A DNA stretch of 64,000 bases from Entoloma clypeatum (lineage: Eukaryota; Basidiomycota; Agaricomycetes; Agaricales; Entolomataceae): positions 2,976,001 through 3,040,000 of the forward strand of contig OY751492.1 of the NCBI GenBank assembly GCA_963565915.1. The letters are read 5' to 3'. This document shows positions 34,767 through 45,924 of this stretch, one piece after another (within the stretch, counting starts at the first letter, position 1; each line of letters opens with the position of its first letter). The position numbers and the translations under genes are program-made. The notes under the pieces were generated by a model that made no database searches, was not told the DNA's origin, and was given only the letters and a program-made list of their open reading frames with translations.

Positions 34767-37700
34767 TTACACCTTTATATCGTCAGTATGAGAAAAATCA
34801 TAGAGGTTCTCATCGACACGAAGATCCTTCAGCAACTGTGGGTGCAGACTTGCTAGCCAATCGGGGTGATACACGTTCCTGGGTAGCTGGCTTACGGCCG
34901 CTCTCAAGTCATCCGAACGATCACTGGGGAAATGATTATGCGGCTGTGCACCTCTTGTTGCCCGGTTAACTGGTCGGAAACGAGAATGTTGGTGGAGTGC
35001 GCCGAACGTCCGATACCATGGAGTTAAACCTTTGTTTCTCCAGGGTTTCTGTAGAATGCGGTACCGTGGAAGCTGCGTCATATCTTCGTGATCCGATTCG
35101 TCAGTGCTGACACCGTCAATCCCTAGATACATCAGCATTTTCACATGACGGCGCGTGTCATTGTAACAGTTTGCAACTTCAAGCCGGCGCCTGAAAAGCT
35201 GGATTATCATATAAGCACAATGAATTCGCAACTCTGGACAAGGGATGAACATACATTGCGCTTTCTTTCCTCTCTGCGAGCCCGGCTGGCCTTCTTCTCC
35301 CGCGTCTCTTGGTTTGATGTAGCCAACTTCCACGATCTACGGAGTGATCTGAGATGAGAGATGAAAGCCTTCCGAATCTTGAGAGGGTCTCTGCATTCAT
35401 AGACGTCTGCATCCACAAAACTCTCAACGAAGATCTCCGTCACAGATTTATTCCATGGTGTTGCGGGTGTTGCAGTTATATCTGGGCGGAAGTCCTGAGC
35501 AGTGCATGCTCTGATAGGCTCCGGCGAGTGTTCGAAGGCACGAGCTTCCGCTATTGAGGGGTGGGGAGGGAGGTGTGAAATTCTCTCGCCCATCAGCGTC
35601 TGTGTGTGTAGCCTGACATCATGCTGTGAAAGGGAAGTTAATGAAGCCCCAGGCAATAACAGTATCAGATATGTACGGCTAGTCTGTTCTGCTTGTGTGC
35701 ACGACGCTTAGCGGCCCACGTAACTCTCCGGGGAGGTGGGTAGTTTTCCTCAACGTCAGCGTCAGAACCATCTTCGTGAGTATCAGGGTTTGTTCCACCT
35801 GAGGACTGCCCAAAACGATGTTGTAGAATCTCATCTGTATTGTGGACCATTACGTCAATTCCCTCTGTCAGGGCTTGAATACAATCCTTGAGGGACAAAA
35901 AGTCATCTCTCGTAGCAAGCGGGACCTACGCAAGTATGAATTCAAAGTGATGAGCCTGGGATCCTAAGGATCTCATACCTGAGGTGAAGAAGGACCACCG
36001 CTGGTGGGGAAAGGACCAGGTGATGCGGCAGGTCAGGCTGAATGATTGTGAGGCGGGCCATTGGGTTCAAATGGCTCCAGCAGAGCCAAGGAGCACTCCT
36101 CCTGTTGGAGAGGAGACATGGGACAATCGGGTCTCGAGCATTCAGCTGCAGACGGCAGTTGTCGAGGTGGTAAGGACGAAGTGAAGTGGAGGGGATAAGA
36201 GCGTGGCTCTAAATCTGTTCCAGATGTTCCAGGCAGTACCGTCGAGGTAGAGGAAGTGTACTGAGCTGCACAGGTAGTGGACAATAGCATAGGAGATCGG
36301 GCCGCAGTGGAAGGATGGTGGGTACTGGCCGTTCCCAAATCTGATGCGAGTTCCGAAGAGGGGTCACGGAAGGGTACTTCAGGATAAACGCTAGATGTGT
36401 TCGATACTGGCATATACGGAACATGTTGGTTTGGAAGTGCTGGGAAGGATGGCAAAGACGATTGTGCCGAAGGAGAAAACTGATGGTGATTGGTTGTCCC
36501 AAAAGCCGACACCAGTTCTGACGAGGATGGGTTCAAAGAGGGCAATTCAGGATAGACGCTAGATGCCTCAAACATGTTCGGCGTTTGCATAGGCGGAACA
36601 TGTTGATTTGGAAGTGTTGGGATGGATGGCATAGAGAATTGTGGCGAAAGAGAGAACTGATCGCAATTGGCGGTCCCAAAAGCCGACGCCAGTTCTGGTG
36701 AGGGCGGGTTCAACGGGGCCACTTCAGGATAGATGTCAGGCATCTCGGACGTGTTCGGTGCTTGCATGGTTGGAACATATTGTGTTGGAAGTGTTGGGAC
36801 GGATGTCGCAGACGATTGTGCTGAAGTAGAATACTGATGGCAATTGGCGGTCCCAAAAGCCGACGCCAGTTCTGATGAAGGAGTTTCAGGTGCGAGCGAC
36901 GCTGACAATGGCCTGGACAGGGGTGGTGGAGGGTCGGAATTGACAACAGTAAATGTTGGAGTGGAGGTGAAGATCGCCCATACGGTGATATAAATGGGGT
37001 GGGGAAGGTGGGACTGGGGCCGACGACATGAGCAACATTGGAGAAAGACGCCTCTGTTGGTGTTGATGATGCCGCTTGATCTGAGTTCAAGCTATCGGGT
37101 AACCTTGATACAGAGACCGCGTCCGGTCTGGTATTCGTAGGGAAGGGTGGTGAGCGCAAGTGGAGAGCAGAGGTTGTTGGGGAGCCACTTGAGGTCGTAC
37201 TCGCAAAATCCAATGACGACGAAAACCGTGGTTCATGCAGTCGAGGTGTTGAGGGGCTCGCTGATGCATCATACATGTATAGGCCACTTCCTTGGGTTTG
37301 CTGGATTATCGGTTCTGCGGGGTTCGAGTGAGGTGTGACAGAGCCAGACATTGTTTCGTCTTCAATGCCGCTCCCCAGCAAAGCGCTGGATCCTGAGTGG
37401 GCTGCTGTAACTATACTCGCTTCGGTTGAATGAGGCAGACAGAACTATGCACAGAGATCTCACCCAACGGAGTATTAAGCCCATACGCGGCCATTAATTG
37501 GGGCTCTGAATGAATGACATGTTCTGCCCCACCTAGGGGCGGTCTTAGGTTCTATCGTGTTATAAGCACATGCGCGACAGGTAGGAAAACCAATTCTCAC
37601 ATTATAGGAACCGAGAATTGACTCTTCCACGTTCCATCTCTGCTGATGGTCGTCTTGTAGGGGGTTATCGCCACTAGGACCTCTAGGATGGTCCTACAAA

Positions 37701-38149
37701 AGGGATCAGCAATGTGTAGACAGTTTTGATGATTTGGCGACTCACAATCGGTTGACTTGCAATACTGTCTCCGGAGACAAACTGAAAAGGACTGGAGAAA
37801 CTATCGTTGCCACCCCCATTGAAGGCATTAGCTGTATGGGATTGGTTCCTAGTAGTTTCCTCCGCTTCATAGACCACGTCCTAAGTGATTATTTAGTTAG
37901 TTCGTTTTGACCTTCTAGTTTCATGATCAACCATACATTGAAACTCTCATCATTGCCAGAAATCGCTGTCTGAAAGCTCGTCGTACTTGCATCTGAATCC
38001 GAAGGATCAGCCAATAAAAGCCCTCGGACAGTACCCTCGGAACCAGAGCTAGGAGATCTATTCAAGCGACGGCCAGTTTGTTGGTATGGATGTATGAAAA
38101 GAGGTAGCTTGCCCGAATTGAGCAACTTTCTACCCCCTCTCCTCAACAT
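34767..38149 (-). CDS. Agaricomycete hypothetical protein, nine exons (gene D)
   Basis: Exons 38149-37937, 37880-37746, 37693-37601, 37551-37464, 37404-36984, 36912-35979, 35925-35677, 35623-35255 and 35198-34767 join in frame at GT-AG introns into 978 codons. The C-terminal part (RRVTWAAKRR, ACTAQDFRPD, LRSLRRSW, YLGIDGVSTDESDHED, LPRNVYHPDWL) resembles a large hypothetical family I know from agaricomycete genomes; its function is unknown. The middle is low-complexity and holds four repeats of about 59 residues. One TGA at 36033-36035 lies in frame. It may be a true nonsense change, or it may fall in an unannotated intron with donor GTGCTC and acceptor CCACCAG, which also restores phase. The gene diverges from the WD40 gene with 238 bp between the starts. 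Confidence 0.6.
36327..36900. repeat. Intragenic tandem repeat, period about 177 bp
   Basis: The block with '(g)tcccaaaagccgac(g)ccagttctg' occurs at 36492, 36669 and 36846, with a diverged copy at about 36327. The period is a multiple of three, so copy number can change without a frameshift. Within the protein it repeats an ELASAFGTAN…PSIPTLPNQHVPPMQ pattern. Confidence 0.8.
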
Positions 38150-38387
38150 GTAGTCCGGAATCGAAGCAGCGTATACGTAGAGTAACTCGACCAGACAGAT
38201 TATAAGGCAAGTGGCATGAAAGATCGGTTATAATTATTGACAAAGGAGCGGCATTGCGTGCTGATCTCTGGCCTTTCATGTTGCGATTGAAAGACAATGG
38301 GTGTTTCCGATCGGATATCGGATAAATCGTGTTCGCCCTTTCATATAACCAGCTGCAAAATGCAGATAGCTGACATCCTTTCGGAAT
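38150..38387. promoter_or_regulatory. Divergent intergenic promoter region
   Basis: Only 238 bp separate the start codons of gene D (minus) and the WD40 gene (plus). A catataa box at about 38342-38348 stands 40 bp before the WD40 start, and a ttataat-like box lies near 38200 for gene D. Shared control is possible. Confidence 0.4.
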
Positions 38388-40063
38388 ATGAGGTATTCCC
38401 CTCTACACACTATCACCTCCTGTCATCGTGATTCTGTGAATTGCGTGGCCTTCTCTCCTGAAGGACGCTTCCTTGCAAGTGGTGCCGACGATGGCAGATT
38501 AGTCGTTTACAACTTTAGGCAAGGAAGTGACATCGTCAAACTCAAAGCCTCCTCACCAGTCATATCTATCCTTTGGCACCCTACTTACGTTGGAAAAATA
38601 TGGGTTGGTTATGCCAATGGTAACATCACTTTATATGATGCCGTATGTCGCTTCTCTCTTGTTTGCTGGGCATCCCTTTCTCAATGCAGTTTCAATACAC
38701 AGATCGGAGAAACTGGAATTGTCATACCCACTGGTACCCGGGATCCAATCGAGTGTATGGTCTTCAATGCGGTGCAGGATCTCCTGGCCTTCGCCACGAA
38801 TGGACAGGTACACATGTACCTATTGACACCGGAAAAAGGTAAGGCGATTACGAGCCTTTAACATTTACGCTCAATGTTTCCCGCAGAGATTCATGAAGAA
38901 ACCCTGGTTATACAGCCATCGGAATCAGACAAGGGTGTTGTCCGAACGCGCACCCTCCACTTCATACAGAAAGGCCGTTCGCTCGTTATATCATATCTGG
39001 AACACGGGGTCGCGTGTGTAATCTTTTCCCCACCTGTCCTGCAGCTCTTCCTCACGGCTTTCCTCACCTCCAGCTGCTGGGATCTTCATTCCAATAAGCG
39101 TCTTTGGCACTTGGTTCCTCGCAGGCTTCGCATGTTAGTCTACATATCTCCCCCTTCTTGGGTCCAATGATCTGAACAGCACCCTTGTTCAGTGCGCACT
39201 CTGCTATCTCTTCGAACGAGAACTATCTCATAATTGCCAATCTGTCTGATGGATTCGACGTTTATGATCTCTGCTCTCGGAACTTTGTTCGCTCCATTCC
39301 CATCCATGAGGTTGAGAATATCGCGATACCCGTGGTATTCATCGGTGACCAGGGTAATTCAATTCTGGTCGGCAGCTCTCAGGGGGTCGTCAAGATCATC
39401 GATGTGGAGTCAGGGACAGTTTTACAAACTCTGAATCACCCACGTAAATGCATATGTATTTCATATTCTCACAAGGGATCTGACTCCATTTCTCCAGAAT
39501 GGGCGATAATCCAAGCTGTGTCTTATTTTTATGACGACTCTGAGGGTATACATTACATCGGGACTGCTACATCTGAGCAGCGTGCCACGACGTATGTCAG
39601 GATATGGATGGCAGCTGGTAAGCTCACAGCACTACCTTCCAAGTTTCGAAACAAAATCGAATAATATGCCATAGATTCACATACCCCGTCTTTAGACACA
39701 AGTGTCGATATCGCGGAAGAAGATATGCCCCTCCTCGATCTTGATCAACCCTCAAACTCCATAGTCATCACCAATCAAGAAGCATCGACGAAACGAGGGC
39801 TCCTCGTCGCCACCGTCATCTTTTTTGTTGCGCTGGCAATAGCACACTTCGGAAGGATTTACATTCGTGATGTCACTAGCACAATCAAAAGCTCTCTCTC
39901 GGTTTTTGGACCACGGTTAAGAGCTTCAGGGCAACATGAATCGGCATTGAAAAGCACGTTGCCCATGATGGACTGGGTGCTTGACCATCCTAGCTTTGTG
40001 AGGATATCAGAGGGAGGACATTGCTCTACCAACACTTGCGTTGTTATTGAACCATCTAATTAA
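38388..40063 (+). CDS. WD40-repeat protein with C-terminal membrane segment
   Basis: Six exons (38388-38642, 38703-38838, 38887-39013, 39074-39133, 39193-39617, 39696-40063) sum to 1371 bases, 456 residues, with canonical introns of 48-78 bp. WD40 blades are clear at the start (HRDSVNCVAFSPEGRFLASG) and recur as 'VISILWHPTYVGKIWVGYANG', 'RDPIECMVFNAVQDLLAFA' and 'NYLIIANLSDGFDVYDL'. A single hydrophobic helix (LLVATVIFFVALAIAHF) near residue 360 is followed by about 80 residues, so the propeller is probably tethered to a membrane. WD40 proteins act as interaction platforms. The partner is unknown. No stop or frameshift: probably a working gene. Confidence 0.8.
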
Positions 40064-40132
40064 CCCCTCCGCTGTTGTATACGTCTCGAAATATGGCTTA
40101 CTCAATGATATTCATGTAGTCTGTCTGGATAC

Positions 40133-40446
40133 TGTTGAAGTTCCACCTGGGCGCTAGCTGCAAGTGTACTGAAGCAACCGGCTACAGTGGAAGTACTCTA
40201 CGATACCGTTCTGACCACTTACATAGATTGGAGAGGGTGAGGCTGGTGAGAGCGGTTGAGGCTGGTAAGAGCGATGGAGGCGGTTAAGAGTCAAGAGACA
40301 ACTTGTTGATATTGACAGTTTCCTGGTCTTATATACCGTACTACTGTTTGTACCAACCAAACAAGTATGTAATGAAGATATGTAAGGTCACGTGATGTAA
40401 TCTAATCTAATCTAATCTAATCTACGTGATGGGAAAAGTTTCAACA
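40133..40446 (-). repeat. 3' LTR of the copia element
   Basis: TG…CA ends, 314 bp. It includes a (taatc)n microsatellite tract near 40399-40424. The window's left LTR is the downstream one because the element points to the minus strand. Confidence 0.95.
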
Positions 40447-40456
40447 CCCCCCCATA
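40447..40456 (-). other. Polypurine tract of the copia element
   Basis: On the minus strand ATATGGGGGGG directly precedes the 3' LTR start TGTTGAAA, the expected site for plus-strand priming. Confidence 0.8.
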
Positions 40457-40520
40457 TTTAGTACATACTTCTAAATACATCTTACTTTTTCCCACATATA
40501 TATAGGTACTTTTGTTTCGC

Positions 40521-43500
40521 CTAGTTCTTTATCAGTCCGAAGTACGGGATAAACTTGGAAAAGAGGATTTTCCCTAGATTTTTAGTCAAAAGGTCTGCAG
40601 GGTTATTCACTCCTTCGATGAATTCGACCGTAATAATTCCTTCGGAGACTTTTTCTCTGACAAAGTGGAATCGCACGTCAATGTGCTTGGATCGCTTCTC
40701 AGTTACAGGGTTGGATGCGATAAAGACGGAGCCGTTGTTATCTCCGTAGATCGGTACTGACCCGATCTGCATTCCAAGTTCGGCAAGCATGCTTCTCAGC
40801 CATGTTGCTGCGCGACTGCAATCTGATAGCGCCATATACTCTGCTTCTGTAGAAGAGAGGGCGATGGTCTTTTGCGCTGATGATACCCATGTTATCGCTC
40901 CAGACGCCAGTGATATGAAGAAGCCGGTGGTAGACCTCCTCGTGTTTTCATCTGACGCCCAGTCGGAGTCTGTGAATGCATAGATCCCTTTCCCTGAGTC
41001 CCCATCGTACATGATCGCGTAATTTTTCGTTGCCTTCAAATATCTGCAAATATCCCTAGCCACCTCTAAATGGCGTTTGGTGGGATTTGCGGAAAATTGG
41101 GACATTTTGATTACAGCAAAGCAGATGTCAGGCCTCGTTCCAATCATCAGATATAGGAGTGATCCGATGACGGATTGGTACTTGGATCGGAGTTCCGCAT
41201 TGGGTTCATCTTCGGACGCCATGGGTTTGTAGCCCGTAGGGAGTGGCGTATGGGTGGCATTAGATTCGCTCATCCCCATGCGTGCCAGAATTTTCTCAAG
41301 GTAAGGTACTTGATCAATGAAGATCCTCTTTCCACGTTGCCTTATTTGGATTGAGAGAAATTCCTTTGGTTCCCCATCGGGCGCTAGGTGACCTAGGTCC
41401 CTGCATTCCCATGTTGTCATGAAGGCCTTCTTCTTTTCTAGCGTATATTCCCGGTTTGTGCCGAGAAAAGCAGAGTCGTTGACATAGATGACGGCGATTA
41501 CAATTTCCCCATCGGTACTTTTGTGAATGAACACTCCCGCATCGGAGTGAAGTCGGACAAAGCCGAGCTTTTTCATGGAGGAATCAAGTTCCCTCCACCA
41601 GGCTAATGCGGCCTGCTTAAGTCCATATAGAGCTTTGAATAGTTGGTACACGAGGTGTTCTTTCCCTTTTACTATGTAGCCCTCAGGCTGTCGCATGTAA
41701 ATGACTTCACGGAGCGTTCCATAGAGGAAGGCTGATGAGACGTCCAAAAGAGTCATGAACCACCCTTCAAGGGCTGTCAATGCCAGTATTAGTCGGACGG
41801 TTTCATATCTTACGACTGGTGAGAAGATCTGATCAAAGTCGATCCCTTCTACCTGTGAGAAGCCTTTTGCGACGAGGCGCGCTTTCAGACGCCCATCGGA
41901 CTTTTCGTTGTAAACCCATTTGTTCCTTAGAGCTTTCCTCCCTGCAGGCAGGGGTACTAGCTCCGTGATCACCCCGCGGCGTTTGAGCATATCTAGCTCT
42001 TTACGTTCAGCCGCATACCAGTCTTCTTTATTTGGAAGAGGGTATATGTCTTTATGGGACATTTCAACGATGCCAACTTGGACTGATATTGCCTCCATCA
42101 GGAGGTCATTCATCCATGCCGTTTGACCGCCCAATCTCCGTCTTCGATCTAATTTTTCAAGATCAGACGCTGGAGTGTCTTCCCCATAGATGCTTCCTGG
42201 CATCTTCCGAACTCGTCGTTCCCTGATCGGTCGATCTGGTACTTGCTCGGGTTGTGGAGTGGGTACTCGCGGTTCGTCATCAGGCTCACTGGCAGGCAGT
42301 TCGTTGTCTGATTCAGGTTGATCCTGTTCAATGGGAACTGGGATATGAGGTGTTTCGTTGTGACTATCGTCATCGTTGCTGCCAGGAATGAGATCCTCAA
42401 ACTCATCAGCCGGCTCTGGGTTTTCCATTTCTGGGTGGTTTTCTGGCAACGGGTCAATGTGGCATCTAGGGTACTTGCTTTCATCAAAGATAGCTTTCCC
42501 GCCCATGAAAATCGTGTTGGTCTCAGGATCCATGAAGCGGTATCCTTTGACCCCTGGTTTCGATCCGAGATAAATCATCAATCGGGATCTTGATTCCAGG
42601 GAGTTCCTACGTTTCTCCTTTGGGATATATACATATGCCTGACATCCGAATACTCTGACACTAGACATGTCGGGGATCTCATTGGTCACCCTGAAGTAAG
42701 GGGTTTTCCATTCAAGACGCTGCATGGGGGTTCTGTTGTAGAGAAATGCTGCGTGTTCCAAACAGAATTCCCACCACATGGGCGGTAAGCATGCATCGAA
42801 GCGTAATGCCTGAGATTTTTCCCATAGTGTTCGATTGATCCTTTCTGCTCTACCATTCTGTTGGTGCTGATATGGGAGCGTGACATCGATCAGAATTCCA
42901 TGATCGGCAAGTACATCCTTGTATTCGTCAAATTCTCCACCTCCATCAACCCGCCACTTCTTAGGGGTAGCGGCAAATTGATTCTGAATCATCGCAAGGA
43001 ATTGTTTCAGCGCCGTGATGGCACCTGACTTCTTCCTAAGCAAGACGACCCAGACATGGGATGAAAAATCGTCCAAAAAGGTAAGGAAATATTTGTACTT
43101 ATGGTACGATGCCGTGGATATCTGCTTCAAATCCGAATGGATCAAATCAAAGGGTTTGACAGCCCTTGTTATTGAGTTAGGATAAGATTGATTCGGCATT
43201 TTCCCTTTTAGACACCCCGTGCAGCTTTCCTGTGATTTCTCACGTACTAACGTTTTGGGTACTCCTTTGGTACTGGTGGGAATCTTATTGAGCGCTTGGT
43301 CATTTGGGTGGCCAAGGCGTTTGTGCCAGGTTTCGACAGTGATTTCGCTAGAGATCGCATGGATCTGGTCAAGGCGTATTTCAGTGTCTAACCAATAAAT
43401 GGTTTGTCCGAGAATGTGAGGCGAGAACTGTATTTTGTTCTGTCCTTTGGAGATGTTGATTTCTCCACGCATTCCGTCTACTTTGTATCCGTGATTAAGG

Positions 43501-45248
43501 AAGACACCTAGGGACAATAGGCGTGTGTCCATGTCCGGAATGTAGAATACAGGTCGGAGAAGGTGGGTTTTTACTTCCCCATTTAGGGTATGCCGTACTG
43601 GAACGGCCCCAACTCCGAGAATTTCCAGTTTCTTTCCCTTTTCAGCTGTTTGGACAAATCGCTTAGCCTTGAGAGGCCTGTAGTATGCGAAGTCCTTGAA
43701 CTCATGGGTAAAGTGTAACGAGGCACCGGAGTCTAAGATCCATTGTGCGCGTTCTTTCTCCTTACAGTGTGTGCATGACGCAAAGTGCTTTGTATATTTT
43801 TTATATAGATCGTTGTCAATGTGATCCATACATTCTGCACTAGTACTAGCTAATATTTTACACGTCTGTAAGGAGGTGTTATTAGCTTTCCTTAATTGGT
43901 CAGATTCAGGAGAGGAAGATGACGAACCGTCAAGTTCAATGAGCCCATCTTCGAATTGGTCCGGCCCCATACGCTCGCTCTGATGGTCTATGTCCATCAT
44001 CCTAAGGGTTTGGTCCAGCGGCGGAGTAACTCGACGCTGCTTGGACGGTCTTTCGTCTTCTTCTGGGATAATCGTATCCAGAATGCGAAGGTTTGACCCT
44101 GAGGGGCGAGCACCAATGCCGCGTGCGAGTTTGCGAACATGGTCGTTTTTCTTCCACACAGACAGCTTGCCCGAAGGAAGCCCGGTGTACTGGGATGGAG
44201 GCGGGTTCATTCGCTGAAGTAGCGACTGCATGCGCTGAGAGTCTGGCTGTGCAGTACTTGTCGTTTTCCCGCGCCCAGTGACGGTGGTGAAGGACGGTGG
44301 CGGAAGAGGAGGGAAGTGGATGGCGGGAGCAACAAACTCAACCGTTTCCTCCACATGTTCGGACGCGTTGTCCGCAGTGTTGGCGCTTCTCTTCTGATTG
44401 CGCCAACGTCCCTTTCCCTTCTTCTTTTCAGAAGCGGTACTTGGGTCGGTCGAGTTAGGCTGCTCGTCAGCATCGTTCTGCGAGGTACTCGGCTTTTGCT
44501 GCTTTTCCCATTTGGGGTCCTGCCCCTTGCGCTTTGTCCCGGAAATTTTCCGGGCCTGCTCGTTGGACGCCCGAGTAGACCCAATTGCATATTTGCGCCT
44601 GTACTCCGATATGATGCTGTCGGCGACGGCCTTGTAGGTGAAATCGTCGGCGTCGTAGACCTGGAAAAGGGCGGTGGAGAGTGACGACCAGGCGTCGGGA
44701 ATTGCATTGGCCAGGATCATTGCCTGCATCAGATCAGGAACGACAAACTTTGAATCGGCGAGCCGGGCGAAAAGAGACCCCAGGCGTTCAATCTCAGGCA
44801 CGGGGTCGCGTCCAGAGAGCTTGTAGGTGGCGGCGGCCTTGAAGTCGCCGAAGATGATGGCCGGGGATACCTTGGAGTAGTTATCTTTTAGCTCGTTCCA
44901 TGCGTCAAGTGCCGAGGTGCTATCCTTGATGTGGCGTCTGATCGCCTCAGAGACCTTCAGGCGTATCGCCCCGAGAGCTACGTCGTCGTCCCTGATCCAG
45001 GCTTTTTCCTCTTTACGGAAGCCGGGCTGGTCGACCGTGGTAGTCAGTACAGGGGGAGCAGCGGCGGTGGGACCGGGAGTGGAGACCGTAGTAGTGAAGT
45101 CGGCGATCACAGGACGAGTGATGTCGCCGGAGACGATGCGCCAGACTCCTTGATGGAGGAGGTAGGACTTCATTTTCTCAGCCCAGCTTTGGTAGTCGAT
45201 GCCGTCAAAGGCGGTGATGGTGTCCATGGCGGAGCGAGAGGTAGACAT
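40521..45248 (-). CDS. Copia GAG-POL polyprotein, 1575 aa, open
   Basis: One uninterrupted frame. Domains in order: a GAG region from the N-terminus (FDGIDYQSWAEKM, UBN2-like), aspartic protease WILDSGASLHFTH (about 503), GAG-pre-integrase HKRLGHPND (about 643), integrase core HSDLKQIS and WRVDGGGEF with QHQQNGRAERINR, reverse transcriptase (RLVAKGFSQVEGIDF, LLDVSSAFLYG, LYGLKQAALAWW) and RNase H (FTDSDWASDENTRRSTTG, LSSTEAEYMAL, KHIDVRFHFVRE). The catalytic RT box reads YVND near residue 1255 (codon AAC at 41480-41478) where YVDD is usual, so one metal-binding Asp is replaced by Asn. I do not see a CCHC zinc knuckle in GAG. The open frame and near-identical LTRs argue for recent movement, perhaps with RT supplied by a relative. 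Confidence 0.93.
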   Translation of the reverse strand: MSTSRSAMDTITAFDGIDYQSWAEKMKSYLLHQGVWRIVSGDITRPVIADFTTTVSTPGPTAAAPPVLTTTVDQPGFRKEEKAWIRDDDVALGAIRLKVSEAIRRHIKDSTSALDAWNELKDNYSKVSPAIIFGDFKAAATYKLSGRDPVPEIERLGSLFARLADSKFVVPDLMQAMILANAIPDAWSSLSTALFQVYDADDFTYKAVADSIISEYRRKYAIGSTRASNEQARKISGTKRKGQDPKWEKQQKPSTSQNDADEQPNSTDPSTASEKKKGKGRWRNQKRSANTADNASEHVEETVEFVAPAIHFPPLPPPSFTTVTGRGKTTSTAQPDSQRMQSLLQRMNPPPSQYTGLPSGKLSVWKKNDHVRKLARGIGARPSGSNLRILDTIIPEEDERPSKQRRVTPPLDQTLRMMDIDHQSERMGPDQFEDGLIELDGSSSSSPESDQLRKANNTSLQTCKILASTSAECMDHIDNDLYKKYTKHFASCTHCKEKERAQWILDSGASLHFTHEFKDFAYYRPLKAKRFVQTAEKGKKLEILGVGAVPVRHTLNGEVKTHLLRPVFYIPDMDTRLLSLGVFLNHGYKVDGMRGEINISKGQNKIQFSPHILGQTIYWLDTEIRLDQIHAISSEITVETWHKRLGHPNDQALNKIPTSTKGVPKTLVREKSQESCTGCLKGKMPNQSYPNSITRAVKPFDLIHSDLKQISTASYHKYKYFLTFLDDFSSHVWVVLLRKKSGAITALKQFLAMIQNQFAATPKKWRVDGGGEFDEYKDVLADHGILIDVTLPYQHQQNGRAERINRTLWEKSQALRFDACLPPMWWEFCLEHAAFLYNRTPMQRLEWKTPYFRVTNEIPDMSSVRVFGCQAYVYIPKEKRRNSLESRSRLMIYLGSKPGVKGYRFMDPETNTIFMGGKAIFDESKYPRCHIDPLPENHPEMENPEPADEFEDLIPGSNDDDSHNETPHIPVPIEQDQPESDNELPASEPDDEPRVPTPQPEQVPDRPIRERRVRKMPGSIYGEDTPASDLEKLDRRRRLGGQTAWMNDLLMEAISVQVGIVEMSHKDIYPLPNKEDWYAAERKELDMLKRRGVITELVPLPAGRKALRNKWVYNEKSDGRLKARLVAKGFSQVEGIDFDQIFSPVVRYETVRLILALTALEGWFMTLLDVSSAFLYGTLREVIYMRQPEGYIVKGKEHLVYQLFKALYGLKQAALAWWRELDSSMKKLGFVRLHSDAGVFIHKSTDGEIVIAVIYVNDSAFLGTNREYTLEKKKAFMTTWECRDLGHLAPDGEPKEFLSIQIRQRGKRIFIDQVPYLEKILARMGMSESNATHTPLPTGYKPMASEDEPNAELRSKYQSVIGSLLYLMIGTRPDICFAVIKMSQFSANPTKRHLEVARDICRYLKATKNYAIMYDGDSGKGIYAFTDSDWASDENTRRSTTGFFISLASGAITWVSSAQKTIALSSTEAEYMALSDCSRAATWLRSMLAELGMQIGSVPIYGDNNGSVFIASNPVTEKRSKHIDVRFHFVREKVSEGIITVEFIEGVNNPADLLTKNLGKILFSKFIPYFGLIKN

Positions 45249-45590
45249 TTGTGAATGAATCTAAAAAGGGTTCTCAATCAGTGATGTGTTATGAATGTGA
45301 TTCGAGAAAACAATTGAATGATTCCTTGTGACATATTCCCTTCAGGAATAGCGGTCATGAGAAAACCCTTTATATGTCAGAAACGTATAAGGTGCGATCA
45401 ACGTTTCCACATGGAGTGTACTATGTCAATCCCTTTAGGGACGCCTCATGACAGGTACTTGTCGTAATGACGTTCCCAGGTTCATGTGTGAAGAAGTATG
45501 ACTCAGAACCTAGATCTTTCGATCGGTTCTTTGCCAACCAGGGTAGAGTGGGCAGGTACTCGCTGTTGCCAGCGTTTCCCAGGTCCCTCT

Positions 45591-45610
45591 GCTATCCGGG
45601 GCCCATAACC
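45591..45610 (-). other. Primer-binding site of the copia element
   Basis: Directly after the 5' LTR the minus strand reads GGTTATGGGCCCCGG. This resembles the site of Drosophila copia, which I recall is primed by an internal half-molecule of initiator tRNA-Met. The match to the host tRNA cannot be tested here. Confidence 0.55.
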
Positions 45611-45924
45611 TGTTGAAGTTCCACCTGGGCGCTAGCCGCAAGTGTACTGAAGCAACCGGCTACAGTGGAAGTACTCTACGATACCGTTCTGACCACTTAC
45701 ATAGATTGGAGAGGGTGAGGCTGGTGAGAGCGGTTGAGGCTGGTAAGAGCGATGGAGGCGGTTAAGAGTCAAGAGACAACTTGTTGATATTGACAGTTTC
45801 CTGGTCTTATATACTGTACTACTGTTTGTACCAACCAAACAAGTATGTAATGAAGATATGTAAGGTCACGTGATGTAATCTAATCTAATCTAATCTAATC
45901 TACGTGATGGGAAAAGTTTCAACA
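45611..45924 (-). repeat. 5' LTR of the copia element
   Basis: 314 bp, same ends as the left LTR and about 99% identical. It carries the promoter in the element's orientation. Confidence 0.95.

Larger units (their letters stand above)
40133..45924 (-). mobile_element. Full-length Ty1/copia retrotransposon
   Basis: The element is bounded by two 314-bp LTRs with TGTTGAAG…TTTCAACA tips and by the 5-bp target duplication GATAC (40128-40132 and 45925-45929). It is transcribed on the minus strand. The LTRs differ at only about two positions (agctgcaag/agccgcaag and taccgtac/tactgtac), so the insertion is young. Primer-binding site, GAG-POL frame and polypurine tract are all present. Confidence 0.95.

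Noticed and set aside
40399..40424. taatc repeat as a telomere-like array
   Set aside because: Only about five units, present in both copia LTRs, so part of the LTR.
43990..45254. Plus-strand frames across the copia GAG
   Set aside because: Antisense shadows of an intact polyprotein.
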